DNA of 64,000 bases from Massilia phosphatilytica (GTDB taxonomy: Bacteria; Pseudomonadota; Gammaproteobacteria; Burkholderiales; Burkholderiaceae_D): assembly GCF_002968015.1 (NCBI RefSeq), contig NZ_PUIP01000001.1, positions 806,001-870,000 of the forward strand, read 5' to 3'. This document shows, piece after piece, positions 1 through 10,621 of the stretch (position 1 is the first letter of the stretch; every line of letters starts with the position of its first letter). Under the pieces are notes generated by a model that saw only the letters and a program-made list of their open reading frames with translations, made no database searches and was not told the origin of the DNA. A program made the position numbers and the translations under genes.

Positions 1-107
1 GCTTTCACCATCGCCTTCGCGGCGACGGGAGCGGCCAGCGCGGTCGCCGGTACCAGCAGTGGGGAGAGGGCGAGGGAAAGGGCGGCGGCAAGCAAGGTCT
101 GCTTCAT
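1..107 (-). CDS. Exported protein, N-terminal fragment cut by the window edge
   Basis: Only the first 35 codons are inside the window. Reading leftwards from an ATG at 107, the product begins MKQTLLAAALSLALSP and continues through a hydrophobic stretch to an ALAAP cleavage-like site, so it looks like a Sec signal peptide. The mature protein is outside the window. The next gene upstream on the same strand (200-1816) is an exported M28 peptidase about 90 bp away, so the two may be co-transcribed; whether this is a second peptidase cannot be told from the fragment. Confidence 0.6.
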   Translation of the reverse strand, partial: MKQTLLAAALSLALSPLLVPATALAAPVAAKAMVK

Positions 108-199
108 GGTGGTCCTGTGGTCGAGGTGTCGTGAGCCGAGGCGGGGTAATGCCTCAACTCACGATATTACCCGGCCATACCACGGGAAGCCAGTCTTGC

Positions 200-1816
200 T
201 TACCGCTTTACCTTGCCGTACGCCTCGCCCGCCTTCCACGTTGGGAGTGTAGGGGCGTTCGCCACCGCATAGCCGAGGTTCAACGTGAACTGCGCCTGCT
301 GCACCATGCCGGACAAATCCCAGGCCGGATCGTACTGGTCGCTGACCTGGTGGTAATCCTTCGTGAACGCGCGCATCTTCGCGCCTTCTGCCGCCTGGTC
401 GTGCTCGAAGTCGAAGTGGCCGTCGCCGGAGAACACCGCCGAACCGACGTTGAACGCGGGCACGCCGGCCTTGGCGAAGTTGAAGTGGTCGGCGCGGAAG
501 TAGGCCCCGCCGAGGTCCGGCACGGGCGCGGCCAGGCCCAGGCCCATCGCCCTGGCGACCGTCGCCGACGTCGCGTACAGCGAGCTGCGCTCCGCGCCGG
601 CCACGCCCATGTCGCGCGTGCGGCCGACGAAGTTCATGCTGTCCAGGTTCAGGTCGGCCGCGGTCTTCGCCAGCGGCCACACCGGGTTGCGCACGTACGC
701 GAGGCTGCCCAGCAGGCCTTGTTCTTCCGCGCACGGCCACAGGAAGATCTGCGTGCGTTTGGCGGGATGCCTGACGGCCGCCTGCGCCATCGCGAGCAGC
801 GCGGCCGTGCCGGAGCCGTTGTCGATGGCGCCGTTCCAGATGTGGTCGGGCTTGCCGTTGTCCGGATCGACGCCCAGGTGGTCCCAGTGCGCGGAATAGA
901 TCACGGCCTGGTCGCGCAGCTTCGGATCGCTCCCGGGCACGATGCCCGCCACGTTGTACTCGACGACGGTGCGCACGGCGCTCCTGACGTCCGCATCGAG
1001 GCTGGCGGCGAGGTGCACGGGCTTGAAGCCGCGCACCTCGGCCGCGGCGCGCAGGCGATCGAGGTCCTGGCCGCTGGCCGCGAACAGGGTGCGCGCCATG
1101 TCTTCGCTGATCCAGCCCTGCAGCGCATTGCCCGCACCGGCTAGGTGGAACTGCTCGTGCGAGAAGCTGTTGACGGGGACGCTCCACGGATACGACGCGG
1201 ACGGCGTCGTGTGGATCAGCAGGATGCCGGCCGCGCCCTGGCGCACGGCCTCCTCGAACTTGTACGTCCAGCGGCCATACCACGTGAGCGACTTGCCGCC
1301 GAAACGGTCCGGCTCCGCGCCCGTGGGCTGCGGATCGTTGACCATCGCGACGAGCACCTTGCCCTTCACGTCGGCGCCGAGGAAGTCGTTCCAGTGCTCG
1401 TCGGGGGCATCGATGCCGTAGCCGACGAACACGAGGGGCGCCGACACGCGCGTGGCCGCGTTGCCGTTGGCGTTGCCGAACACGACGTCCTGGCCGAAGC
1501 TGGCGGGCAGCACGCGGCCGCCCGCGACGAAGCGGAGCGTACTGCCGGGCAGCGTCTTCTGGCCGACCAGTTCGACCTTCTGGCGGTAGCCGCCATCCGC
1601 CAGGGGCTTCAGGCCCAGCACGGCGGCCTGGGTCTCCAGGTAGCGCACGGTGAGTTCGCCGCCGCGCTGGCCCGTGCCGCGGCCTTCCAGCAGGTCGTCG
1701 GCGAGGAACGACAGGTGGGCGCGCAGTGGCGCCTCGGCGACGGGCGGGGCGGACTGGGCATATGCGGTGCCGGCGGCGGCGAGCAGGAAGGAAGTTGTGT
1801 AGGTACGGAAAGACAT
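200..1816 (-). CDS. Exported M28-family zinc metallopeptidase
   Basis: The 538-residue product starts MSFRTYTTSFLLAAAG and has a signal peptide ending near AYAQ, so it is probably periplasmic or secreted. The M28 di-zinc aminopeptidase signature is complete: HWDHLG at about residues 310-315, then NGAIDNGSG, CAEEQGLLG (catalytic and metal-binding Glu pair), DLNLDSMN and a late RADHFNF supplying the last His. The segment before the peptidase domain (roughly residues 125-260) fits a PA-type insert common in this subfamily. The ATG at 1816 was chosen over an in-frame start at 1885 because it places the signal peptide at the N-terminus. Family knowledge predicts removal of N-terminal amino acids from peptides; the substrate is unknown. 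Confidence 0.88.
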   Translation of the reverse strand: MSFRTYTTSFLLAAAGTAYAQSAPPVAEAPLRAHLSFLADDLLEGRGTGQRGGELTVRYLETQAAVLGLKPLADGGYRQKVELVGQKTLPGSTLRFVAGGRVLPASFGQDVVFGNANGNAATRVSAPLVFVGYGIDAPDEHWNDFLGADVKGKVLVAMVNDPQPTGAEPDRFGGKSLTWYGRWTYKFEEAVRQGAAGILLIHTTPSASYPWSVPVNSFSHEQFHLAGAGNALQGWISEDMARTLFAASGQDLDRLRAAAEVRGFKPVHLAASLDADVRSAVRTVVEYNVAGIVPGSDPKLRDQAVIYSAHWDHLGVDPDNGKPDHIWNGAIDNGSGTAALLAMAQAAVRHPAKRTQIFLWPCAEEQGLLGSLAYVRNPVWPLAKTAADLNLDSMNFVGRTRDMGVAGAERSSLYATSATVARAMGLGLAAPVPDLGGAYFRADHFNFAKAGVPAFNVGSAVFSGDGHFDFEHDQAAEGAKMRAFTKDYHQVSDQYDPAWDLSGMVQQAQFTLNLGYAVANAPTLPTWKAGEAYGKVKR

Positions 1817-1916
1817 GGTGGACGACGTTGAAGATACAAGTGCGCGATGGTAGCACCGGGCGCCGCGCGTTGTCCGTATTGACACTCTATTAAAAAAATT
1901 AACTATGCATTGACGC

Positions 1917-1922
1917 TATAAT
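1917..1922 (+). promoter_or_regulatory. Candidate -10 box for the KaiC-like operon
   Basis: A perfect TATAAT lies 66 bp before the first gene of the kaiC-like cluster in an unusually AT-rich stretch (1879-1922). A TTGACA at 1879-1884 is too far away (32 bp) to pair with it, and no good -35 lies at 17 bp, so the assignment is weak. Confidence 0.3.
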
Positions 1923-1988
1923 CGGTAGAACGGACGTGCCAAGCCGAGGCCACGCCGCATGGCATGACTATCCCGACACCACTCCTGC

Positions 1989-2381
1989 ATGGATAAAGAC
2001 GAAAACAGAGCGCAACCGGTTCCCGCCGACCATGCCGCGCCGCTGATCCGGACCTGGTCGCGCCTGGGCCGGCAGCTGGTGCCGCTGATCGGCGAAGGGG
2101 GTTTCGTCGCGTTGTTCACGCGCTCGGCGCGCCTGCTGGCGCCGCCGCGGACGTGGCTCAGCGTCGACGCCGCGCGCCGCACGAGCGCGCTGCTGCTGAC
2201 CGCCTTCGAGCACGACCTGGCGGCAGCCGACCCCCAGGAAGCGGCCGCGGCACACGAGGAATTGATGGGCATGTTCGTGCGCCAGCTGGGCGCGCTCATC
2301 GGCCCCACATTGACGGCACGGCTGCTGGCCGAAACCGGTGCGGATGGCACGCCAAAGAATCAAGAGGAGCACAAGCAATGA
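1989..2381 (+). CDS. Hypothetical protein translationally coupled to KaiC-like ATPase
   Basis: This encodes a soluble 130-residue protein starting MDKDENRAQPVPADHA, predicted mostly helical, with no signal peptide or membrane segment. I do not recognise a family. Its TGA stop overlaps the ATG of the KaiC-like gene in an ATGA arrangement, so the two are almost certainly translated in a coupled way and may work together. The charged N-terminus followed by an amphipathic region (LIRTWSRLGRQLVPLI) would suit a small adaptor or partner of the ATPase, but that is inference from position only. Confidence 0.75.
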   Translation: MDKDENRAQPVPADHAAPLIRTWSRLGRQLVPLIGEGGFVALFTRSARLLAPPRTWLSVDAARRTSALLLTAFEHDLAAADPQEAAAAHEELMGMFVRQLGALIGPTLTARLLAETGADGTPKNQEEHKQ

Positions 2382-3838
2382 GCGGAAAAGTAACCCTGGA
2401 GAAATTGTGCACCGGCGTGCCAGGGCTCGATATGCTGCTTGGCGGCGGGCTGACGGAGTTTTCGTTCACGCTGATCGCCGGCGCACCCGGCAGCGGCAAG
2501 ACGACGCTCGCGCACCAGATCATGTTTGCGCTCGCGAACCAGGAGCGCCGCGCGCTGTTCTTCACCGTGCTGGGCGAACCGCCGCTGAAGATGCTGCGCT
2601 ACCAGCAGCAGTTCTCGTTCTTCGACATGGACAAGGTCGGTCCGGCGATCCGCTACGTCAACCTGGCCGACGACCTGCGCGCGGGCGATTTCAGCGGCGT
2701 GCTGGAACGCATCATGCGCGAAGTGGAGGACTTCGGTCCCAGCCTCGTGTTCGTCGATTCGTTCCGGTCCGTCGTGCAGACGGCGCGCAGCGGCAACGAA
2801 GGCCTGTGGGACCTGCAGCACTTCATCCAGGAACTGGGTTCGCGCATGGCGACCTGGCAGGCGACGACGTTCCTGATCGGCGAATACACCCAGGCGGACG
2901 TCGAGGCCAATCCGATCATCACGGTGGCCGACGGCATGATCGCGCTGTCGCACAACCTGGACGAGGATTCGGTGGTGCGCAAGGTCCGCATCGTCAAGAT
3001 GCGCGGCCAGGCCCACCTGGCCGGCGCGCACACGCTGCGCATCACGGATGACGGCATCCGGATCTACCCCCGCGTGCTGACCCCCGTCCTGGACGCGTAC
3101 GACACCATTGCCGACGGGCCGCGCAAGATCGCGACCGGCATCGCGGGCCTGGACGACATGCTGCACGGCGGCCTGCCGCAGGGCCACACGATGCTCGTGT
3201 CCGGCCCCACCGGGATCGGCAAGACGATCCTCGGCACGCGCTTCCTGCAGGCGGGCGCGGAGCAGGGCGAGAAGGGCATCGCGGTGTTCTTCGAAAAACA
3301 CACGTCGCGCCTGCACAACGCGGAACTCATCAACCTGGTGCAGTCCGGCCAGGTGACGGTGCTGCAATCGCTGTCGCTGTCGCTCACGGTCGAGGAACTG
3401 CTCGACCAGCTGACGGAGACGATCGAGCGCACCGGTGCGACGCGGGTCGTGATCGATTCGCTGTCCGAGATCGGGCTGTACCTGGCGCCGGAATTCCGCT
3501 ACGACCTGCGCCTGTCCGTGTTCCGTACGCTGTCGCTGCTGGCGCGGCGCGGCGTCACCGCCATCGTCACGGTCGGCTTCGCGGAAAACCAGCCGAACTG
3601 GCGCTTCTCGATCGACAACCTGTGCTTCCTGGCCGATGCCGTGCTGTCGATGCGCTTCGCCGAAATCGAGGGGCACGTGTGCAAGTTCATGACCGCCATC
3701 AAGGTGCGCGGCACGAGCCACAGCAACGAGCTGCGCCAATACCGTATCACCGACAAAGGGATCGAGGTCGATGCGCACGCGAGCGACCTCGATGACCTGA
3801 TGACCGGCTTCCCCACGCGGCGCGAGCCGCACAAGTAA
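2378..3838 (+). CDS. Two-domain KaiC-like RecA-fold ATPase
   Basis: The 486-residue product has two tandem RecA-like domains, each preceded by the KaiC-type TGxxGLDxxLxGG motif. Walker A is GAPGSGKT at residues 35-42 and GPTGIGKT at 276-283; Walker B-like strands are LVFVDSF and RVVIDSL. In cyanobacterial KaiC an adjacent Glu-Glu pair follows each Walker A; here domain 1 reads FTVLGEPP and domain 2 reads VFFEKHT, so neither pair is intact. The gene is fused by ATGA overlap to the orphan gene upstream and lies 9 bp before a hybrid histidine kinase, suggesting a signalling unit. There is no kaiA or kaiB nearby, so a circadian role should not be assumed. Confidence 0.85.
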   Translation: MSGKVTLEKLCTGVPGLDMLLGGGLTEFSFTLIAGAPGSGKTTLAHQIMFALANQERRALFFTVLGEPPLKMLRYQQQFSFFDMDKVGPAIRYVNLADDLRAGDFSGVLERIMREVEDFGPSLVFVDSFRSVVQTARSGNEGLWDLQHFIQELGSRMATWQATTFLIGEYTQADVEANPIITVADGMIALSHNLDEDSVVRKVRIVKMRGQAHLAGAHTLRITDDGIRIYPRVLTPVLDAYDTIADGPRKIATGIAGLDDMLHGGLPQGHTMLVSGPTGIGKTILGTRFLQAGAEQGEKGIAVFFEKHTSRLHNAELINLVQSGQVTVLQSLSLSLTVEELLDQLTETIERTGATRVVIDSLSEIGLYLAPEFRYDLRLSVFRTLSLLARRGVTAIVTVGFAENQPNWRFSIDNLCFLADAVLSMRFAEIEGHVCKFMTAIKVRGTSHSNELRQYRITDKGIEVDAHASDLDDLMTGFPTRREPHK

Positions 3839-3847
3839 AGGATCACG

Positions 3848-5228
<1,381 letters not shown>

Positions 5229-5239
<11 letters not shown>

Positions 5240-6425
5240 TCAGCTTCGCCAGGCGGTCGACCGCCTGTTCGATCCGTTCGTACTTCGTCGCGTAGGAAAA
5301 GCGCACGTGCTGCTTCGGCGCGGCGAAACCGAAGTCGTCGCCCGGCACGATCGCGACCAGCGCGTCGCGCAACACGGCCATGCCGAACGCGCTGCTGTCG
5401 TGCGCCAGCGGATGGTCGACCTGGGTGATGTCGGCATACACGTAGAACGCGCCGTCCGGCAGCACGGGCACCTGAAAGCCCAGGTCGCGCAGCGCGGGCA
5501 CGAGGAAATCGCGGCGGCGGCGGAATTCCTGGCGGCGCTCTTCGAAGATGGCGATGGCGTCATCGTGGAACGCCGCCAGTGCCGCGTGCTGGGCGATGGC
5601 GGGCGCGCAGATGAACAGGTTCTGCGCCAGCTTTTCGACGGCCGGCACGAGCGACTCGGGCAGCACGAGCCAGCCCAGGCGCCAGCCGGTCATGCTGAAG
5701 TATTTCGAGAAGCTGTTGACGGTGATGACGTCGTCGCCGAACGACAGGGCACTCGTCGCGCGGTCGCCTTCCTTGTCGCCGTAGTAGAGCCCCTGGTAGA
5801 TCTCGTCGACGATCGAAAAGCCGCCGCGGGCCCGCACGGCCGCGACGACATCGCGCGTTTGTTCGGGCGTCATCGACGTGCCGGTCGGATTCGACGGCGA
5901 CGCGACGATCACGCCGCGCGTGCGCGCCGTCCACCGTTCGGCCACCTGGGCCGCCGTCAGCTGGTAGCGCTCGGCGGGGCCGGACGGCACGAGGACGGCC
6001 TGGCCGCCGAACGCGCTGACGAAGTGGCGGTTGCACGGATAGCTCGGGTCGGGCATCAAGACCTCGTCGCCTTCTGCCACGAGCGCGGCGCAGGCCAGCA
6101 GCAGGCCGGCCGACGCGCCGGCCGTCACGACGATCCGCTGCGGCGGGATGTCGAGGCCGTAGGCGCGCGTGTAGTGGGCCGAGATGGCTTCGCGCAGCGC
6201 CGGGAGGCCCAGCGATTCCGTGTACTGCGTGGCGCCGCGCTGGATGGCATCCATGGCGGCACGGGCGACCAGGTCGGGGGCCGTGAAGTCGGGTTCGCCG
6301 ACGCTCATGCTGATGACGTCCCGGCCGGCACGCGTCATGGCGGCTGCGGCCTTGACCATTTCCATCACGCGGAAGGGTTCGATGGCGTCGACGCGGCGCG
6401 CCAGCTGGAGGGGCTTGTGGGACAT
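5229..6425 (-). CDS. PLP-dependent aminotransferase, class I/II
   Basis: The 398-residue protein has a fold-type I aminotransferase pattern: MSVGEPDF near the N-terminus, SPSNPTGT, DEIYQGLYYGD, and the Schiff-base lysine Lys241 in NSFSKYFSMTGWRLGW. The C-terminal RFSYAT supplies the carboxylate-binding Arg typical of aspartate and aromatic aminotransferases. It probably transfers an amino group between an amino acid and a 2-oxo acid in the cytosol. The substrate cannot be assigned from motifs. It lies 42 bp downstream of the GGDEF-EAL gene on the same strand and may share its transcript. Confidence 0.88.
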
Positions 6426-6467
6426 GGCGGGATTCTGAAACGAGGAATCCTGTTAGTTTAGCCGAAT

Positions 6468-9341
6468 CTAGGCAAGCGCGGTCCCGGCCAGCAGCGCCAT
6501 GCAGGCGTGCGCCGGCAGCGGACGGCTGACGTGGTAGCCCTGGATCTGGTCGCACCCGTATTCTTCCAGTTCGCGCAGCTGGGCCACGTTCTCGACGCCC
6601 TCGGCCACGACCTTCAGGCTGAGGCTGTGCGCGAGCCGGATCACGGCCTTCGTGATCGCGGCGTCGTCCGGGTCGTCCGGCAGGTCGCGCACGAAGGTGC
6701 GGTCGATCTTCAGCGCGTCCAGCGGAAAGCGCTTGAGGTAGGCCAGGCTCGAATAGCCCGTGCCGAAATCGTCCACCGACAGGCGCATGCCCAGGGCCTT
6801 GATGCGCGTGAGGATCTCGACGGCCGCCTCCGGATTCGCCATCAGCATCGATTCCGTCAGTTCGAATTCCAGCAGCGCCGGATCGACCCCGGCGCGCGCG
6901 ACGATGCGCTCGACGGCGCCCGCGAGATCCGCCTGCTGCAGCTGGCGGGCGGACAGGTTGATCGCCACCGGTTGCACCGTCATGCCCTGCGCCTGCCAGC
7001 TCTTGAGCTGGCGGCAGACTTCGCCGATCACCCATTCGCCGACGGGCAGGATCAGGCCCGTCTCCTCGAGGATGGCGATGAATTCCAGCGGCGGCACGAG
7101 GCCGCGCTGGGGGTGGTTCCAGCGCAACAGCGCCTCGAAGCCGCTGATGGTGCCCGTTGCCAGGTCGAGCTTGGGCTGGTAGTGCAGCATGAACTCGCCG
7201 TGCTCCAGCGCCTGGCGCAACTGCGTTTCCGTCTGCAGCCGCTGCGTCGCGTTCTCGTGCATCTCGGCGAGGTAGAACTGGTAGTTGTTGCGGCCGCCGT
7301 TCTTGGCGCCGTACATCGCCGTGTCGGCGTTCTTCAGCAGCGTGTCGGCGTCGCGGCCGTTCTCCGGATACGTCGCGATGCCGACGCTGGCCGACACGAA
7401 CAGTTGCTGGCCCTCGAGAAAGAACGGCTGCGCCAGCGCCTCGATGACGCGGGCGGCGACGGCCGCCGCGACGCCGTCGTCGTCCAGCGCGGGCAGCACG
7501 ACGGCGAATTCGTCGCCGCCCAGCCGCGCCACGACATCCCCGGCGCGCGCGCAGGCCGACAGGCGTTTCGCCGCCTGCACGAGCAACTGGTCGCCGACGC
7601 CATGGCCCAGCATGTCGTTGACGTTCTTGAAGCGGTCCAGGTCGATGAACATGACGGCCGCGCGGCCGTCCGCGCGCGCGGCGGCGTCGATCGCGTCTTC
7701 CAGGCTGTGCGCGAGGCGGCGCCGGTTCGGCAGGCTCGTGAGCGGGTCGTACTGGGCGAGATAGGTGAGGCGGTTGCGGGCTTCCTGGCGTTCGACGGCG
7801 GTGGCGACGATGTTGGCCACGCCGTGCAGGAAGTTGGCATCGTCGGCGCCGAAGCGGCGCGGGCGCGTGGCGTACACGCCGAGGAGGCCGAACGCGCGCT
7901 CGCCGCACACGATGGCCGTGTCGATGCCGGTGTCGATGCCGTGCAGCGTCGCCAAAGGCGCGAGCCAGGGCCGCAGCGCTGCATCGGCAACATGCGCTGC
8001 GCCATCGTGGTCGCCGTGCGGGCTGGCCAGTACCAGGCCCGTCGACTGGGCCAGCCGGCCGGCGCCCGCGCGCACCAGCATGCCGTCCGGCCCCGTTTCG
8101 AACAGCGCGGCGCAGGCCGCGCCGAGGCCGCGCGCGGCGGCGTCGGCCGCGTCGGCGAACAGTTCATCGAGGCTGTTCGCGGCCAGCGCCTTGCGCCCGA
8201 GTTCCGCGATCAACGTCTGGCGCTGCGCGTTCTCGACGATCGTGCGCTCGAATTCCTTGCGTTCCGTGATGTCGATGTCGATGCAGATGTAGCGCTCGAC
8301 CGTGCCGTGTCCCGCGAACATCGGCACGATGGTGCGGTACCAGTGGCGCCGGCCGTGGCGCCCCGCGATGACGACCTCGCCGTTCCAGACGCGGTCCGAC
8401 GGTTGCCACGGCAGGCGCGCGCCTGCGGGACGGCCGACGTCGCCCAGGCGCTGGCCCACGACCTCGGGGCGGGTGAAACCGCTGCTCGTCACGAACAGGT
8501 CGTTGACGCCGGTGATGACGCCGTCCGCGTCGGCCTCGCACACGATCGCGGCCTGGTCCATCGCGCTCTTGTGCTGCATGAGGGAGTTCATCAGCGAGTC
8601 GATGCGCTGGCCGAACTGGTCGCGCAGGCTGGCCGCGCCGCGGTTGACGGCGCGGATCGCTTCCTGGATCTCGGTCGGCGCGTCGGCCAGCAGCGCCGCT
8701 TCGGCCGTGATGCGGCCCGCGGCCACCTCGTGCTCGAACGAGCGCAGGCGTCCCAGGTTGTCGAGCCAGCGGCGCACGAGGGTGCGCATCAGGACGACGC
8801 TGGCGACGAACACGACGAACGCCACCCCGGCCGTCTCCAGCACGAGGCTCCACAACTGGGCCGCCAGCTTGTCCTCGTCGAACTGCAGGCGCACGACGCC
8901 GTAGTCCTTGCCGCCCACGTTGGCGATGCGGTTGACGTCGTACAGCTTGTCGGCGATGCGGGCCGTCAGCCAGCGCGGTGCCAGCGCGCGCGTCACGCGC
9001 GGGGCGTCCACGCGGATCGCGGCGCCTGCCACATCGATGAATTCGGCGCGCTTGAACGGCGACTGGAACAGCATCTTGCCCAGCGTGCGCTTGACGGTGT
9101 CGTAGTCGCCGATCACCACGCTGTCCTCGATCGTCTGCGTGGCCACCTCGACGAGCGTCAATGCCGTGTCCTGCGTTTCCTCGATGTGCTGCAGGAACTG
9201 GTAGCGGTAGAACAGGCCGAGGCCCGTGCCCATCGACAGCAGCAGGGTGAGGCTGAACACCGTGAACACGCGGCCGACGAGGGAGCGCGGCAGCGTCGGG
9301 ATCAGGTGCAGGAAACGCAGGAGGGGACGTGGCATGGGCAT
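6468..9341 (-). CDS. Membrane-bound PAS-GAF-GGDEF-EAL c-di-GMP enzyme
   Basis: The 957-residue protein has an N-terminal membrane segment (about 22-42), a periplasmic sensor region, a second membrane segment (about 172-192), a HAMP-like linker, a PAS domain (about 265-365), a GAF domain (about 375-520), GGDEF and EAL. The GGDEF motif is intact at 608-612 (RLGGDEF), so diguanylate cyclase activity is possible. The EAL motif is intact (Glu736 in GFEALLRW), followed by ELTES, DDFGTGYSSL, KIDRTFV and VAEGVEN, so phosphodiesterase activity is also possible. The binding-protein gene 4 bp upstream probably feeds it a periplasmic signal. Confidence 0.92.
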   Translation of the reverse strand: MPMPRPLLRFLHLIPTLPRSLVGRVFTVFSLTLLLSMGTGLGLFYRYQFLQHIEETQDTALTLVEVATQTIEDSVVIGDYDTVKRTLGKMLFQSPFKRAEFIDVAGAAIRVDAPRVTRALAPRWLTARIADKLYDVNRIANVGGKDYGVVRLQFDEDKLAAQLWSLVLETAGVAFVVFVASVVLMRTLVRRWLDNLGRLRSFEHEVAAGRITAEAALLADAPTEIQEAIRAVNRGAASLRDQFGQRIDSLMNSLMQHKSAMDQAAIVCEADADGVITGVNDLFVTSSGFTRPEVVGQRLGDVGRPAGARLPWQPSDRVWNGEVVIAGRHGRRHWYRTIVPMFAGHGTVERYICIDIDITERKEFERTIVENAQRQTLIAELGRKALAANSLDELFADAADAAARGLGAACAALFETGPDGMLVRAGAGRLAQSTGLVLASPHGDHDGAAHVADAALRPWLAPLATLHGIDTGIDTAIVCGERAFGLLGVYATRPRRFGADDANFLHGVANIVATAVERQEARNRLTYLAQYDPLTSLPNRRRLAHSLEDAIDAAARADGRAAVMFIDLDRFKNVNDMLGHGVGDQLLVQAAKRLSACARAGDVVARLGGDEFAVVLPALDDDGVAAAVAARVIEALAQPFFLEGQQLFVSASVGIATYPENGRDADTLLKNADTAMYGAKNGGRNNYQFYLAEMHENATQRLQTETQLRQALEHGEFMLHYQPKLDLATGTISGFEALLRWNHPQRGLVPPLEFIAILEETGLILPVGEWVIGEVCRQLKSWQAQGMTVQPVAINLSARQLQQADLAGAVERIVARAGVDPALLEFELTESMLMANPEAAVEILTRIKALGMRLSVDDFGTGYSSLAYLKRFPLDALKIDRTFVRDLPDDPDDAAITKAVIRLAHSLSLKVVAEGVENVAQLRELEEYGCDQIQGYHVSRPLPAHACMALLAGTALA

Positions 9342-9345
9342 CGCG

Positions 9346-10200
9346 TCAACGCAGGTTCAGCGGCGCATCCGCATAGAACGCGCGGTAGCTGGCATAGTCG
9401 GCGTCGCCGGCCGCGACGAAGGAAATGGGCGCCTGCGCATGCACGAGTTCCGCGGCGGCCGCGAGGATGCGGCGGCCCTCCGGATCCTTGTCCATGCCGA
9501 AGAAGGCTTGGGCGACGGCGCGGACCGCGTCGGCCGGCACGCGCGGCGACGCCATCAGCGCCAGGTCGTTGAACGGTTCCGAACTCCACAGCACGCGGAA
9601 GGTCTTGCGCTCGCGTCCCTGGTAGTTCTGCACCAGTTGCGAATTCGCGCCGACCGCCGTCGCCTTGCCCGCGAACAGCTGGGTGAAGGCGGCGTCCATG
9701 TTGCCGGCGAAGATCACGTCGACGGGAATGTTGCGGCGCTGCAGCTGGGCATACGCGACCTTGTACGCGATCATCGCTTCCGGTCCGGGGAAGGCGACGG
9801 TTTCGCCGGCCAGTTGCGCCAGGGTCAGCACGGACGAATCGGCCGGCACGACGATCTGCGCCCGCACGGGCGGCGCGTCGCGGCGGCCGAACACGGTCCA
9901 GCCCAGCCGCGCGCGGTCGGGGCTGAACAGGTGGTTCGTGAACGCGAAGTCGACTTCGCGCGTGAGCACGTAGCTCGTCGTGTCCGCCGACGTGCGGCCC
10001 AGTTTCAGGTTCAGCTTCACGCCGCTTTTCTGCGACACGTAGCGGATGATCGGATTCCAGAAGGCGGCCGACACCTGCAGGTTGTACTGGTTGACCGGCG
10101 AAAAATTGTAGGCGGCCGTGGGCGCGGCGCGCACGGCGGCGGCGACGAACAGGCAGGCCACGACGGCCAGGACAGGGCGGACGATGGAAAGACGGTACAT
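9346..10200 (-). CDS. PhnD-like periplasmic binding protein, sensory partner of the GGDEF-EAL protein
   Basis: The product is 284 residues and starts MYRLSIVRPVLAVVACL with a signal peptide ending near VRAAP. Its body resembles the PhnD/SsuA-like group of solute-binding proteins (NPIIRYVSQKSGVKLNL, FTNHLFSP, FPGPEAMIAYKVAY, GNMDAAFTQLFAGKA). There is no ABC permease or ATPase gene beside it. Instead its stop is 4 bp from the start of the membrane GGDEF-EAL gene, so the more likely job is ligand sensing rather than uptake. The ATG at 10200 is chosen because longer in-frame starts run into a pseudogene remnant. The ligand is unknown. Confidence 0.82.
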   Translation of the reverse strand: MYRLSIVRPVLAVVACLFVAAAVRAAPTAAYNFSPVNQYNLQVSAAFWNPIIRYVSQKSGVKLNLKLGRTSADTTSYVLTREVDFAFTNHLFSPDRARLGWTVFGRRDAPPVRAQIVVPADSSVLTLAQLAGETVAFPGPEAMIAYKVAYAQLQRRNIPVDVIFAGNMDAAFTQLFAGKATAVGANSQLVQNYQGRERKTFRVLWSSEPFNDLALMASPRVPADAVRAVAQAFFGMDKDPEGRRILAAAAELVHAQAPISFVAAGDADYASYRAFYADAPLNLR

Positions 10201-10260
10201 GGGTCGATGACGTGGCGCCGGCGTGTGTCGGCTGGAATGTCGCAAATATAACATATTTCC

Positions 10261-10368
10261 AGTTTGCAACAAGGCGAAACTTTTTGCCAATGTACGCGTG
10301 CCATCCCATTCCCCCATGGCGGTGTAGCGCATGCCCAGCTTGTCCATCACGCGCAGCGAGGCCGTGCC
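10261..10368 (-). pseudogene. C-terminal remnant of a GNAT acetyltransferase
   Basis: Read leftwards, the frame gives GTASLRVMDKLGMRYTAMG and then EWDGTR. That closely resembles the C-terminal strand-helix of RimJ-like GNAT acetyltransferases (consensus around ASxRVMEKLGM). Nothing resembling the acetyl-CoA binding core precedes it; instead the frame abuts a different gene remnant at about 10368. It is therefore a broken fragment in the 10201-10621 spacer, which holds no intact gene. Confidence 0.6.
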
Positions 10369-10535
10369 CACGCCAGCACGGGCGACAGCACCATGATCCG
10401 GATGGCGTTCAGCGCCTGGAACCGGGCCGGCGACCAGTCGAACAATTGCGCGCCGGGCAGGTTGAATTCCAGGTCGACGTTGCGCAGCGCGAACAGCGAC
10501 GTGGACATCTGCTGGTAAAGCCCGTACTTGCAGGC
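10368..10535 (-). pseudogene. Internal fragment of a POT/PTR2 peptide transporter
   Basis: Read leftwards the frame gives ACKYGLYQQMSTSLFALRNV and, later, SPARFQALNAIRIMVLSPVL. This matches the part of proton-dependent oligopeptide transporters (DtpA/DtpB type) with the conserved QM-TSL-FA--NV and FQALNP-W---SP-LA pattern. Neither end of the roughly 500-residue transporter is present. The homology stops at about 10368, where the acetyltransferase remnant begins in another frame. Confidence 0.6.
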
Positions 10536-10621
10536 GCTATGCGTTTTTTTGCGGGCGAACGATCTCTTTCAAATTTGCTGAAGATACAATCAGAAGATTC
10601 GGATCTTCGTCATCGGAAATC

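Noticed and set aside
1879-1922. TTGACA and TATAAT as one promoter
   Set aside because: The boxes are 32 bp apart, far outside the 16-19 bp range; only the TATAAT is kept as a weak candidate.
2378-3838. A circadian clock locus
   Set aside because: Only a KaiC-like protein is present. No KaiA or KaiB is nearby and the conserved Glu pairs are altered, so a clock cannot be claimed.
6507-9572. A 1021-codon open frame opposite the GGDEF-EAL gene
   Set aside because: It is a shadow of codon bias: no domain, and it spans two real genes and the gap between them.
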